The notes beneath the pieces were generated by a model that saw only the letters and a program-made list of their open reading frames with translations, made no database searches and had not been told where the DNA came from. The position numbers and the translations under genes are program-made. A DNA stretch of 64,000 nt from Candidatus Corynebacterium gallistercoris. Lineage in GTDB: Bacteria > Actinomycetota > Actinomycetes > Mycobacteriales > Mycobacteriaceae. Shown piece after piece: positions 55,724 to 64,000 of this stretch. Where the stretch lies: NCBI GenBank assembly GCA_019114175.1, contig DXFZ01000057.1:1-64000 (forward strand). The letters are read 5' to 3'. Numbering within the stretch: the stretch's first letter is position 1; every line of letters begins with the position of its first letter.

Positions 55724-56716
55724 ATGAGCATCCACTCCATCGTCGCCGCCTGGCTGCGCCACCACCCGGTCAGCGAGGTTGTGGTGGGCCTGTCCGGCGG
55801 GGCGGACTCCCTGGCGCTCGTGCATACCGCACGCTACCACGGCCTCACCGTGCACGCGGTCGTGGTCGATCATCAACTGCAGGCCGGCTCCGCCGGCGTC
55901 GCCGCCACGGCAGCGGCCCAGGCGCGTCAGCTCGGTGCCACGGCGGAGGTCGTCGCCGTGTCACCCGCGCCAGGCGAAGGCCCCGCCCGCGAGGCGCGCT
56001 ACGCCGCCCTCGGCCGGGCCGCCGCCGGGCACCCCCTGCTGGTCGCCCACACCGCCACGGATAACGCGGAATCACTGCTGCTCGGGCTGGCGCGCTCCTC
56101 CGGCCTGGACGCGCTGGCGGGCATGCCACCGGTCACCTCGGAGCACCCGGCCGTGCGCGCCGGGGCCGCGTGGGTGGGCAGGCCCCTGCTGGCAGCGACG
56201 AGGGAGCAGACGCGCCACCACTGCGCACTCGCGGGCCTGGACTTCTGGGATGACCCGCACAACGAAGACGCGCGTTTCCTGCGCAGCCGCGTGCGGACCG
56301 AGCTGATGCCGGTGGCGGAAGAAGTGCTGGGCCGTCACCTGTCAGCGAACATGGCCCGCACCGCGGACCTGCTCCGGCAGGACTCCGAGGCGCTGAACGA
56401 GTACGCCACGGGTGTGCTGCGGCGGCTGACGGCGGTGGCGTCGCCCTCAAAAAACAGTACGCTGAGCTGCGGTGACCTCAAAGACCACCCTGCGGCGATA
56501 CGGCGGCGGGTCTACCAACAATGGCTGCGCGGACGCGCCGGGGAGCTCACCAGCACCCACCTGCACGAGATCGATGCGATGGTGGCGGACTGGAAGGGGC
56601 AAGCAGGTGTGGCGCTCCCGTGGCCTACAATGAACGGCATGCGCCGGACCCACCGGCTGGTGGTGCGGCGAATCGACGCAAAGTTGCAGTTAGACGCGAT
56701 AGAACGGAAGCCTTGA
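55724..56716 (+). CDS. tilS: tRNA(Ile)-lysidine synthetase
   Basis: [19 protein letters not shown]-loop; [22 protein letters not shown]. Confidence 0.93.
   Translation: MSIHSIVAAWLRHHPVSEVVVGLSGGADSLALVHTARYHGLTVHAVVVDHQLQAGSAGVAATAAAQARQLGATAEVVAVSPAPGEGPAREARYAALGRAAAGHPLLVAHTATDNAESLLLGLARSSGLDALAGMPPVTSEHPAVRAGAAWVGRPLLAATREQTRHHCALAGLDFWDDPHNEDARFLRSRVRTELMPVAEEVLGRHLSANMARTADLLRQDSEALNEYATGVLRRLTAVASPSKNSTLSCGDLKDHPAAIRRRVYQQWLRGRAGELTSTHLHEIDAMVADWKGQAGVALPWPTMNGMRRTHRLVVRRIDAKLQLDAIERKP
56433..56459 (-). repeat. dispersed motif copy: cggtggcgtcgccctcaaaaaacagta
   Basis: Consensus match on minus strand inside tilS. Confidence 0.7.
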
Positions 56717-57297
56717 TGCACAGCGAGAAGAACTATGATGTGCCCGCCAACCCCTACGGCGATGACCTTGAATGCGTGCTGATCGATGAAGAAACGCTGC
56801 ACGAGCGCATCCAAGAGATGGCGAAGGCCACGGCGGACCGCTTCCGCGATGAGGAAGAGGACCTGCTGCTCATCTGCGTGCTCAAGGGGGCGGTATTCTT
56901 CATTACTGACTTCGCCCGCGCCCTGGACATCCCGACCCAGCTGGAATTCATGGCCGTGAGCTCCTACGGAAACGCCTCCAGCTCCTCCGGCGTGGTGCGC
57001 ATCCTCAAGGACCTGGACCGGGACATCGAGGGGCGCAACGTAGTGATCGTGGAGGACATCATTGACTCCGGCCTCACCCTGTCCTGGCTGTGCAAGAACC
57101 TGCGGAACCGCAACCCCAAGTCCCTGTCTGTCGTCACCCTGCTGCGCAAGCCAGAGGCCGTGAAGGTGGACCTGGACCTCGATGACATCGGGTTTGATAT
57201 CCCCAATGAGTTCGTGGTGGGATACGGGCTAGACTTCGCGGAACGCTACCGCGACCTGCCCTACATCTGCGCCCTGCGGCCCAGCGTGTACTCCTAA
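56716..57297 (+). CDS. hpt: hypoxanthine phosphoribosyltransferase
   Basis: [36 protein letters not shown]. Confidence 0.95.
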   Translation: MHSEKNYDVPANPYGDDLECVLIDEETLHERIQEMAKATADRFRDEEEDLLLICVLKGAVFFITDFARALDIPTQLEFMAVSSYGNASSSSGVVRILKDLDRDIEGRNVVIVEDIIDSGLTLSWLCKNLRNRNPKSLSVVTLLRKPEAVKVDLDLDDIGFDIPNEFVVGYGLDFAERYRDLPYICALRPSVYS

Positions 57298-57315
57298 ATT
57301 AGCCCCAAAGGAAAT

Positions 57316-59553
57316 ATGGACAAGAAGAAGGTATTGAGGATCGCCGGCATCGTCGCCGCGGTGCTCATCGTGATCTACACGTTCGGTCTGCTGACGGACT
57401 CCACCCGCGGCTATGACGAGGTCAACACCTCCGTGGCCCTAGAACAGCTGGACAAGAAGAACGTCTCCGAGGCCCAGATCAATGACCGCGAGCAACAGAT
57501 CCAGCTGAAGCTCAAGGACCCCATCGAGGTCGAGGGCAAGGACGGGATCGAGCAGATCATCGCCAAGTACCCCGCCCGGGTCTCCCCGGAGATCTTCGAC
57601 GGCGTGGCCGCGGCCGACGTGGAGAAGTTCAACACCAAGGTCACCGAGGAGAGCTTCCTGGGTTCCCTGCTGATGATGATGCTGCCGCTGCTGCTCATCT
57701 TCGGCCTGCTCATGTTCATGTTCAGCCGCATGCAAGGCGGCGGGGGAATGGGCGCGTTCGGCTTCGGCAAGTCGACCGCCAAGCAGCTGAACAAGGATAA
57801 CCCGGACACCACCTTTGATGACGTGGCTGGCGCGGACGAGGCCGTGGAGGAGCTGGACGAGATCCGGGACTTCCTCTCTGACCCGTCCCGCTACGAGGCC
57901 CTCGGCGCGAAAATCCCCCGCGGCGTGCTGCTGTACGGCCCGCCCGGCACCGGTAAGACGCTGCTGGCCCGCGCCGTGGCCGGTGAGGCCGGGGTGCCGT
58001 TCTTCTCCATCTCCGGCTCAGACTTCGTGGAAATGTTCGTGGGCGTGGGCGCCTCCCGTGTGCGTGACCTGTTCAAGCAGGCCAAGGAGAACAGCCCCTG
58101 CATCATCTTCGTTGACGAGATCGACGCCGTGGGCCGCCAGCGCGGCGCCGGCATGGGTGGCGGGCACGACGAGCGCGAGCAGACGCTCAACCAGCTCCTC
58201 GTGGAAATGGACGGCTTCGGTGACCGCGAGGGCGTGATCCTCATGGCCGCCACCAACCGTCCGGACATCCTGGACCCCGCCCTGCTGCGCCCGGGACGCT
58301 TTGACCGCCAGATCCCGGTGACCAACCCGGACCTGGCTGGCCGTGAGCAGATCCTGCGTGTGCACGCCAAGGGCAAGCCGATCGCCAAGGACGTGGACCT
58401 GAAGTCCCTGGCCAAGCGCACCGCCGGCATGAGTGGCGCGGACCTGGAGAACGTGCTCAACGAGGCGGCGCTGCTCACCGCGCGCGTGGATGGCAACGTC
58501 ATCACTGCCGACGCGCTGGAAGAAGCCACCGACCGCGTGGTCGGCGGCCCGCGCCGCAGCTCCACCATCATCAGCGAGCATGAAAAGAAGGTCACCGCCT
58601 ACCACGAGGGCGGCCACACCCTGGCCGCCTGGGCGATGAAGGACATCGACCGGGTGTACAAGGTCACCATCCTGGCGCGCGGCCGCACCGGCGGCCACGC
58701 CATGACCGCCCCGGAAGACGACAAGGGCATGTACAACCGCTCCGAGCTCTTCGCCCGCCTCGTGTTCGCCATGGGCGGCCGGGCAGCCGAAGAGCTGGTG
58801 TTCGGCAACCCCACCACCGGCGCATCCGCTGACATTGAGATGGCCTCCAACATTGCCCGGGGCATGGTCATGGAATACGGCATGAGCCCCGCCATCGGCG
58901 CAGTGAAGTACGGCCAGGAGCAGGGAGACCCGTTCGTCGGCCGCGGCGGTGGCGGTCAGGCCCAGCCCTCCCCGGACGTGGCGGCGAAGATCGATGAGCA
59001 GGTCCGCATGCTCATGGACAAGGCACAGCAGGTCGCCTACCAGGTCCTGCGCGAGCACCGCGAGTACCTGGACCGCCTGGCGGAGAAGCTGCTGGAGAAG
59101 GAGACGCTGCGCCGGCCGGACTTGGAGGCCATCTTCGAGGGCATGACCCCGCGCGAAGTCACGGACATCTTCCCCATGCAGGACGTGGACCGGCCCAAGG
59201 ACTTCCGCGAGCCAGTCAAGACCCCCGTGGAGATCGCCAAGGAGCGCGGCGAGGAGCCGCCGAAGCGCAATGACTTCTTCTCCGCCGCCCGCCGCGCCCG
59301 CATGGAGCGCCGGAAGGCAGAGCAGGAGCGCCAGCTACAGGAGGCCCGCGACGAGGAACAGCAGGAGAAGCAGGAGCGCGGCTTCCAGCTTCCCGACCAT
59401 GAGAAGACCGTGGTGCTGCTACGCGGGAAGTTCCCGGAGCAGGAGTTCCCGTGGGAGACGCAGGATGACGTCGCCGAAGAAAAACCCACTGGCAAGCACG
59501 CCAAGAAGGAGTCTCCCTACGACCAGTACCCGCTAGACGAGGAAGAGAAGTGA
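57316..59553 (+). CDS. ftsH: ATP-dependent zinc metalloprotease FtsH
   Basis: [36 protein letters not shown]. Confidence 0.97.
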   Translation: MDKKKVLRIAGIVAAVLIVIYTFGLLTDSTRGYDEVNTSVALEQLDKKNVSEAQINDREQQIQLKLKDPIEVEGKDGIEQIIAKYPARVSPEIFDGVAAADVEKFNTKVTEESFLGSLLMMMLPLLLIFGLLMFMFSRMQGGGGMGAFGFGKSTAKQLNKDNPDTTFDDVAGADEAVEELDEIRDFLSDPSRYEALGAKIPRGVLLYGPPGTGKTLLARAVAGEAGVPFFSISGSDFVEMFVGVGASRVRDLFKQAKENSPCIIFVDEIDAVGRQRGAGMGGGHDEREQTLNQLLVEMDGFGDREGVILMAATNRPDILDPALLRPGRFDRQIPVTNPDLAGREQILRVHAKGKPIAKDVDLKSLAKRTAGMSGADLENVLNEAALLTARVDGNVITADALEEATDRVVGGPRRSSTIISEHEKKVTAYHEGGHTLAAWAMKDIDRVYKVTILARGRTGGHAMTAPEDDKGMYNRSELFARLVFAMGGRAAEELVFGNPTTGASADIEMASNIARGMVMEYGMSPAIGAVKYGQEQGDPFVGRGGGGQAQPSPDVAAKIDEQVRMLMDKAQQVAYQVLREHREYLDRLAEKLLEKETLRRPDLEAIFEGMTPREVTDIFPMQDVDRPKDFREPVKTPVEIAKERGEEPPKRNDFFSAARRARMERRKAEQERQLQEARDEEQQEKQERGFQLPDHEKTVVLLRGKFPEQEFPWETQDDVAEEKPTGKHAKKESPYDQYPLDEEEK

Positions 59554-60122
59554 CCCAGTTTGACCAAGCCCGCGCGGAAGCAGCGATCCGCGAACTGCTG
59601 ATCGCCATCGGCGAGGACCCGGACCGCGAAGGCCTGCAGGAAACGCCGGCGCGCGTGGCCCGGGCCTACCGGGAGGCCTGCTCCGGGCTGTACGAAGACC
59701 CCACCGAGGTGCTGAAGAAGACCTTCAGCGAAGACCACCGGGAACTGGTGCTGGTGCGGGACATCACGTTTTACTCCATGTGCGAACACCACCTGGTGCC
59801 GTTCTTCGGCAAGGCGCACATCGGCTACATCCCCGGCGAATCCGGGAAGGTGACGGGCCTGTCCAAGCTGGCGCGGCTCATCGACGGGCTGGCGAAGCGG
59901 CCGCAGGTGCAGGAGCGGCTCACCAGCCAGGTGGCCGACGCGCTGGTGGATCGGCTGGACCCGGCGGCCGTGGTGGTCGTCATCGAGGCGGAGCACCTGT
60001 GCATGGCGATGCGGGGCATCCGCAAGCCGGGGGCCTCTACCGTGACCTCCGCGGTGCGGGGGCTGTTCCAGACGAACGCCAGCTCCCGGGCGGAGGCCAT
60101 GAGCCTCATCAGGGGACACTAA
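59550..60122 (+). CDS. folE: GTP cyclohydrolase I
   Basis: [39 protein letters not shown]. Confidence 0.97.
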   Translation: MTQFDQARAEAAIRELLIAIGEDPDREGLQETPARVARAYREACSGLYEDPTEVLKKTFSEDHRELVLVRDITFYSMCEHHLVPFFGKAHIGYIPGESGKVTGLSKLARLIDGLAKRPQVQERLTSQVADALVDRLDPAAVVVVIEAEHLCMAMRGIRKPGASTVTSAVRGLFQTNASSRAEAMSLIRGH

Positions 60123-60919
60123 TGACCAAGGTCATGGGGATCCTCAACGTCACGGAAGACTCGTTCTCCGATGGCGGGAGCAACCCGACCACGGCCATAG
60201 CGGTGGAGAACGCGAAGGCGATGGTGGCCGCGGGGGCGGACATCATTGACGTGGGCGGGGAATCCACCCGGCCAGGGGCGGTGCGGGTGGATGCCGGGGT
60301 GGAGGCGGCGCGGGTGGCCCCAGTTATCGCGGCGCTGGCTGCGGAGGGCATTCCCACCAGTGTTGACACGATGCGGGCGTCTACGGCGGAGGCGGCGCTC
60401 ACGGCCGGTGCCACGTATGTCAACGATGTCTCCGGCGGGCTGGCGGACCCGGACATGCTGGCGGTCTGCGCGGACTTTCGCGCCCCCGCGATCCTCATGC
60501 ACTGGAACCGCGGCGAATCCTTCGGCGCGGAAGGGCGGGCGGACCACGGCGAGGACATCGTGGAGCACGTGGCCGAGTGGCTGGCCGAGCGCGCGGAGGC
60601 GGCCCACGCGGCGGGCGTGCGGGAGGTCATCCTGGACCCCGGCATCGGGTTTGCCAAGTCCGCGGAGGATAACTGGGCGCTGCTGGGCGGAATGGACCGG
60701 CTGACTTCGCAGGGGTACCCGCTGCTCATCGGCGCCAGCCGGAAGCGATTCCTGGCCGCGCTGAACCCCAACACCGTTGATGAGGCCACCGCGGCGGTCT
60801 CCACTTTGGCCGCGGCGGGTGGCGCGTGGGCCGTGCGGGTGCATAAGGTGGCACCATCGAGGGCCGCCGTGGACGTGGCGGCTCAGTGGACCGCGCACAG
60901 GAGGAGAGCCCATGGCTGA
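60122..60919 (+). CDS. folP: dihydropteroate synthase
   Basis: MGILNVTEDSFSDGG; DIIDVGGESTRPGA. Confidence 0.96.
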   Translation: MTKVMGILNVTEDSFSDGGSNPTTAIAVENAKAMVAAGADIIDVGGESTRPGAVRVDAGVEAARVAPVIAALAAEGIPTSVDTMRASTAEAALTAGATYVNDVSGGLADPDMLAVCADFRAPAILMHWNRGESFGAEGRADHGEDIVEHVAEWLAERAEAAHAAGVREVILDPGIGFAKSAEDNWALLGGMDRLTSQGYPLLIGASRKRFLAALNPNTVDEATAAVSTLAAAGGAWAVRVHKVAPSRAAVDVAAQWTAHRRRAHG

Positions 60920-61274
60920 CAGGATCGAGCTAATGGGGGTGGAGGCCTTTGGCCACCACGGTGTCTTCACGGCGGAGAAGGACACGGGCCAGAAGTTCGT
61001 GGTGGACATGGTGCTGTGGACGGACTTCGCGGCGGCTGCGGCCAGCGATAACCTCGCGGACACCATCAACTATGTGGAACTGGCGGACATCGCCGTGGAG
61101 GTTATTCAGGGCCCCAGCTTTGACCTCATTGAAAAGGTCGCCAGCACCATCGCGGATCGTGTGAAAGAGAAGCAGGGTGTGTACGCCGTGGAGGTCACGG
61201 TCCATAAGCCGCAGGCCCCGATTGACTATCCCTTCGCTGACGTGCGGGTGGTGGCGCGGAGGTCCAACCGGTGA
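60912..61274 (+). CDS. folB: dihydroneopterin aldolase
   Basis: IELMGVEAFGHHGVF; NYVELADIAVEVIQG. Confidence 0.95.
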   Translation: MADRIELMGVEAFGHHGVFTAEKDTGQKFVVDMVLWTDFAAAAASDNLADTINYVELADIAVEVIQGPSFDLIEKVASTIADRVKEKQGVYAVEVTVHKPQAPIDYPFADVRVVARRSNR

Positions 61275-61786
61275 TTGCGTATCTGGGGCTCGGCAGCAAC
61301 GTCTCCGGTGACGTGGACTCCCCGGAGGCCCAGATCATGCGCGCCTGCGAGATGCTGGAGATGCACCCGGCCATCACCATCACCGCCCGCTCCCGGGTGT
61401 TCCGCACGCCGCCGTGGGGCGGGGTGGAGCAATCCGAGTTCCGCAATGCGGTGATCGCCGTGGACACGAGCCTGTCCCCGCTGGCGCTGCTGCATCACTG
61501 TCAGTTTGTGGAGGCGTACGGCAACCGCACCCGCGAGGTCCGGTGGGGTCCGCGCACCATCGATGTGGATGTTTTATTTTGCAGCGACGGCCCCGTGGAG
61601 ATCTCCTCCAACAATCAATGGGGTTTCGAGCTTGTGCTGCCACACCCGTACGCCCACGAGCGTGGATTCGTGTTGCTGCCGTGGTTGGACATCGCGCCGG
61701 ATGTGACCCTGCGGGGGCGAAGCATCGCTGACTGGGCGGCCGAGTTGGACGCGGAGGAGACCGCGGGGATCGAGCCGGTGTCATGA
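61271..61786 (+). CDS. folK: 2-amino-4-hydroxy-6-hydroxymethyldihydropteridine pyrophosphokinase
   Basis: AYLGLGSNVSGDV; RWGPRTIDVDVLF; LPHPYAHERGFVLLPW. Confidence 0.95.
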   Translation: MIAYLGLGSNVSGDVDSPEAQIMRACEMLEMHPAITITARSRVFRTPPWGGVEQSEFRNAVIAVDTSLSPLALLHHCQFVEAYGNRTREVRWGPRTIDVDVLFCSDGPVEISSNNQWGFELVLPHPYAHERGFVLLPWLDIAPDVTLRGRSIADWAAELDAEETAGIEPVS

Positions 61787-62241
61787 AGAAGGTAGACGTG
61801 CGGGCGCTGCTGCTGGCCGGGGTGGCCGCGGGGCTCATCGCGTGGGTGACCGCGCTGGGCTTCTATGGGGATTTCCCGCCGATCAAGCCCATCGCCTCCA
61901 CCCTGCTGTGGATCTTCGCCGCCGTGTGCGCGGTGGCCGGATACGTCATCCGGCGGCGCATCGCCGGAGGCGAGGTGGGGATGGATACCTCGCAGCTCAA
62001 CCCGGTGGTGGTCGCGCAGTGGCTGATCCTAGGCCAGGCCGTGGCGTGGATCGGCGCGGTGCTGGCGGGGGTTTATGTGGGCATCGGGGCGTACGTACTG
62101 CCGCACGCGGGGGACCTGGTGGCCGCGGAGCAGGACGTTCCGGGCGTGATCGCCGGGGCCTTGGGAGCCGTGGCGGCGGCTGTGGCAGGGGTGTGGCTGG
62201 AACGCGGATGCGAGGCACCCCCGCCAAATGCCGCGATGTAG
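61783..62241 (+). CDS. DUF3180 membrane protein
   Basis: Four-TM protein downstream of folK, conserved actinobacterial arrangement. Confidence 0.8.
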   Translation: MKKVDVRALLLAGVAAGLIAWVTALGFYGDFPPIKPIASTLLWIFAAVCAVAGYVIRRRIAGGEVGMDTSQLNPVVVAQWLILGQAVAWIGAVLAGVYVGIGAYVLPHAGDLVAAEQDVPGVIAGALGAVAAAVAGVWLERGCEAPPPNAAM

Positions 62242-62288
62242 TGGGTTGTGCCACGGATTCCGGGCGATAGTTGGGTAGGGTTGAACGC

Positions 62289-63035
62289 ATGAGTTTCCAC
62301 GAGCAGCCGAGTTCCCGTTCCCGCAGTGGATCCGAAGGGTCGATGGGCCGAATCCTCATGTTCGCCCTCTTCGCCCTCGCGCTGGTAGCCAGCGTGCTGA
62401 TGCTGTTTGTGGATTCAGAGGTGTGGTCCAAGGTGGCGGTCATCGCCGCGCTGTGGGCCGCCTTCATCGGTGCAGTGCTGGTGACGCGCTACTCCGGGGC
62501 CCTGAAGGCGGAGCGGGAGCGCGTGCGCCAGATCGATGGCGAGCACCGCGCGGAGCTGGAGCGGGAAAAGTCCCAGTTCATGCAGCGGGAAGCCACGCTG
62601 GAATCTGACTATAATAAGCGCCTCCAGGCTGCCCGCGACGAGCACCTCGACCAGCTGCGGGCTGAGCTGGCGCAGATGCGCCGCCAGCTCGCGGAGCTGT
62701 CCGGCCGGGACCTGGGTGAGGAAGACCAGCGTGCAGTGCGCGCCCGAGCGGAGCGCATCCGCGAGCTGGAGAATGCCGCGAAACCGGCACAGCAGCCAGC
62801 CCAGCAGCCAGCCCACGGCAAGCACGAGTCCCGTCCGCAGTTCAGCACGGGCAGCTTCCATACCGTGCAGTGGACCGGCCAGGACTCCCAGGAGACCTCC
62901 CAGCTGCCACTCATCGTGGACACCACCGCCATGGACGCCCCGGCCGAGGAGCCGAAGCGCGGCCGTCGCCGCGCCGATGAGTCCAGCGAGGGGCTGACCG
63001 TGGCAGAACTGATGAAGCGCTTCAAGAGTGAATAA
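62289..63035 (+). CDS. membrane-anchored coiled-coil protein of unknown function
   Basis: Two N-terminal TMs then charged coiled-coil. Confidence 0.7.
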   Translation: MSFHEQPSSRSRSGSEGSMGRILMFALFALALVASVLMLFVDSEVWSKVAVIAALWAAFIGAVLVTRYSGALKAERERVRQIDGEHRAELEREKSQFMQREATLESDYNKRLQAARDEHLDQLRAELAQMRRQLAELSGRDLGEEDQRAVRARAERIRELENAAKPAQQPAQQPAHGKHESRPQFSTGSFHTVQWTGQDSQETSQLPLIVDTTAMDAPAEEPKRGRRRADESSEGLTVAELMKRFKSE

Positions 63036-63891
63036 TCTGACCGTTGGCGTCATCTCCGCTGGGGCGGTGGGGCTGGCGGTGGCCGAAGCCTTTGGCCGCG
63101 CCGGGCACAACGTATCCGCCGTGTATGCCCATTCGGCGGGGAGTGCGGAGGTGGCGTCGCAACGAATAACAACAGTGACCCGTGACCTGGCCGAAGCTGC
63201 CGCGGCGCCCCTGGTGATCCTCGCCGTGCCGGACCCGGTGCTGCCGGAGGTGGCCGAGCAGGTCGCGGAGCACGCGCGGCCCGGGCAGATTGTGGCGCAC
63301 ACGTCTGGGGCGAACGGGTGCGCGGTGCTGCAGCCGGTGACGGACACCGGGGCGCTGCCGCTGGCGCTGCACCCGGCGATGACGTTCACGGCAACCAGCG
63401 AGGACACCGACCGGCTGCGCGGCTGCGCCTGGGGTGTCACGGCGGACTCAGACCAGGGGATGGCCGTGGCGGAGGTGCTGGTCAACAGCATCGGCGGGGT
63501 CGCGGTGCCGGTGCCAGAGGACAAGCGCCCCGCCTACCACGCGGCGATGGCGCACGCGGCAAACCACCTGGTTACGCTGCTCTCCGACGCGCAACGGATG
63601 ATGGACCACGTGCTCGCCACCAACCTGCCGGCACACAACCCGTACAGCGCCGCGCTGCTGCGCAACCTGGCCCACGCCGCGGTGGATAACGCGCTGGAGC
63701 TGCGCATGGATGGCCTCACTGGCCCGGTGGCGCGCGACGATGCCCCCGCGGTGCTGCGCCACCTGGCCGCGCTGGAGGACCTGGGCGTGGACCCGGCCCC
63801 GTACCGGCAGATGGCGGAGCGCACCGCGCAGCTGCGGCACGCGATAGAGGTGGAGCGGGTGCTGGCTACTAAACTGGGCGGCTATGAGTAA
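63028..63891 (+). CDS. Rossmann-like/DUF2520 oxidoreductase-like protein
   Basis: VGVISAGAVGLAVAEAFGRAGH; HPAMTFT; upstream of panC. Confidence 0.85.
   Translation: MNNLTVGVISAGAVGLAVAEAFGRAGHNVSAVYAHSAGSAEVASQRITTVTRDLAEAAAAPLVILAVPDPVLPEVAEQVAEHARPGQIVAHTSGANGCAVLQPVTDTGALPLALHPAMTFTATSEDTDRLRGCAWGVTADSDQGMAVAEVLVNSIGGVAVPVPEDKRPAYHAAMAHAANHLVTLLSDAQRMMDHVLATNLPAHNPYSAALLRNLAHAAVDNALELRMDGLTGPVARDDAPAVLRHLAALEDLGVDPAPYRQMAERTAQLRHAIEVERVLATKLGGYE
63150..63174 (-). repeat. dispersed motif copy: ggtggcgtcgcaacgaataacaaca
   Basis: Consensus match on minus strand. Confidence 0.7.
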
Positions 63892-64000
63892 CAAGTTCCA
63901 GCCGGGGGCGGCGAAGGTATACACGGAGATCGAAGAAATCGGCCAGCTCACCCGTGCTTTTCGCAAGGTGGGTAAGCCGGTGGTGTTGGTGCCCACGATG
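63884..64000 (+). CDS. panC: pantothenate synthetase, N-terminus only (truncated by window)
   Basis: ...RKVGKPVVLVPTM at window end matches PanC start of PTMGALHEGH motif. Confidence 0.85.
   Translation, partial: MSNKFQPGAAKVYTEIEEIGQLTRAFRKVGKPVVLVPTM

Overview
The window is GC-rich actinobacterial chromosome. Gene content and order (metE, cys assimilation cluster with fpr2, pta-ackA, pknG-glnH-glnX, groEL2-small porin-ppk2, ftsH-folEPBK-panC) indicate a Corynebacterium core region. About 60 protein genes can be supported; I saw no rRNA, tRNA, CRISPR array or intact transposon. The main non-routine signals are: (1) a dispersed motif of about 25 nt, TTnTTnTTTTnGGTGCGACGCCACC, seen about 20 times in both orientations and both inside and between genes, where coding copies force rare codons and often the peptide VAS(H/Q)xK; (2) a MarR + Pls/PosA-type single-module synthetase operon (epsilon-polylysine-synthase-like architecture) with a basic-amino-acid-like A-domain code read by eye; (3) a cys operon split by a deoD-MFS-deoC-phosphosugar mutase cassette, with TAGAC-N6-GTCTA (McbR-type) operators on both sides and a duplicated promoter module; (4) an orphan LeuA-allosteric-domain-like protein preceded by a candidate leader peptide (MSIILKRV...) and mutually exclusive hairpins; (5) a fused, asymmetric ECF ATPase with one apparently degenerate site, next to metE; (6) a single 43-aa porin-like ORF at the porA/porH locus, missing from the ORF track. 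All functional calls come from reading sequence and recalled family knowledge; no database search was run.
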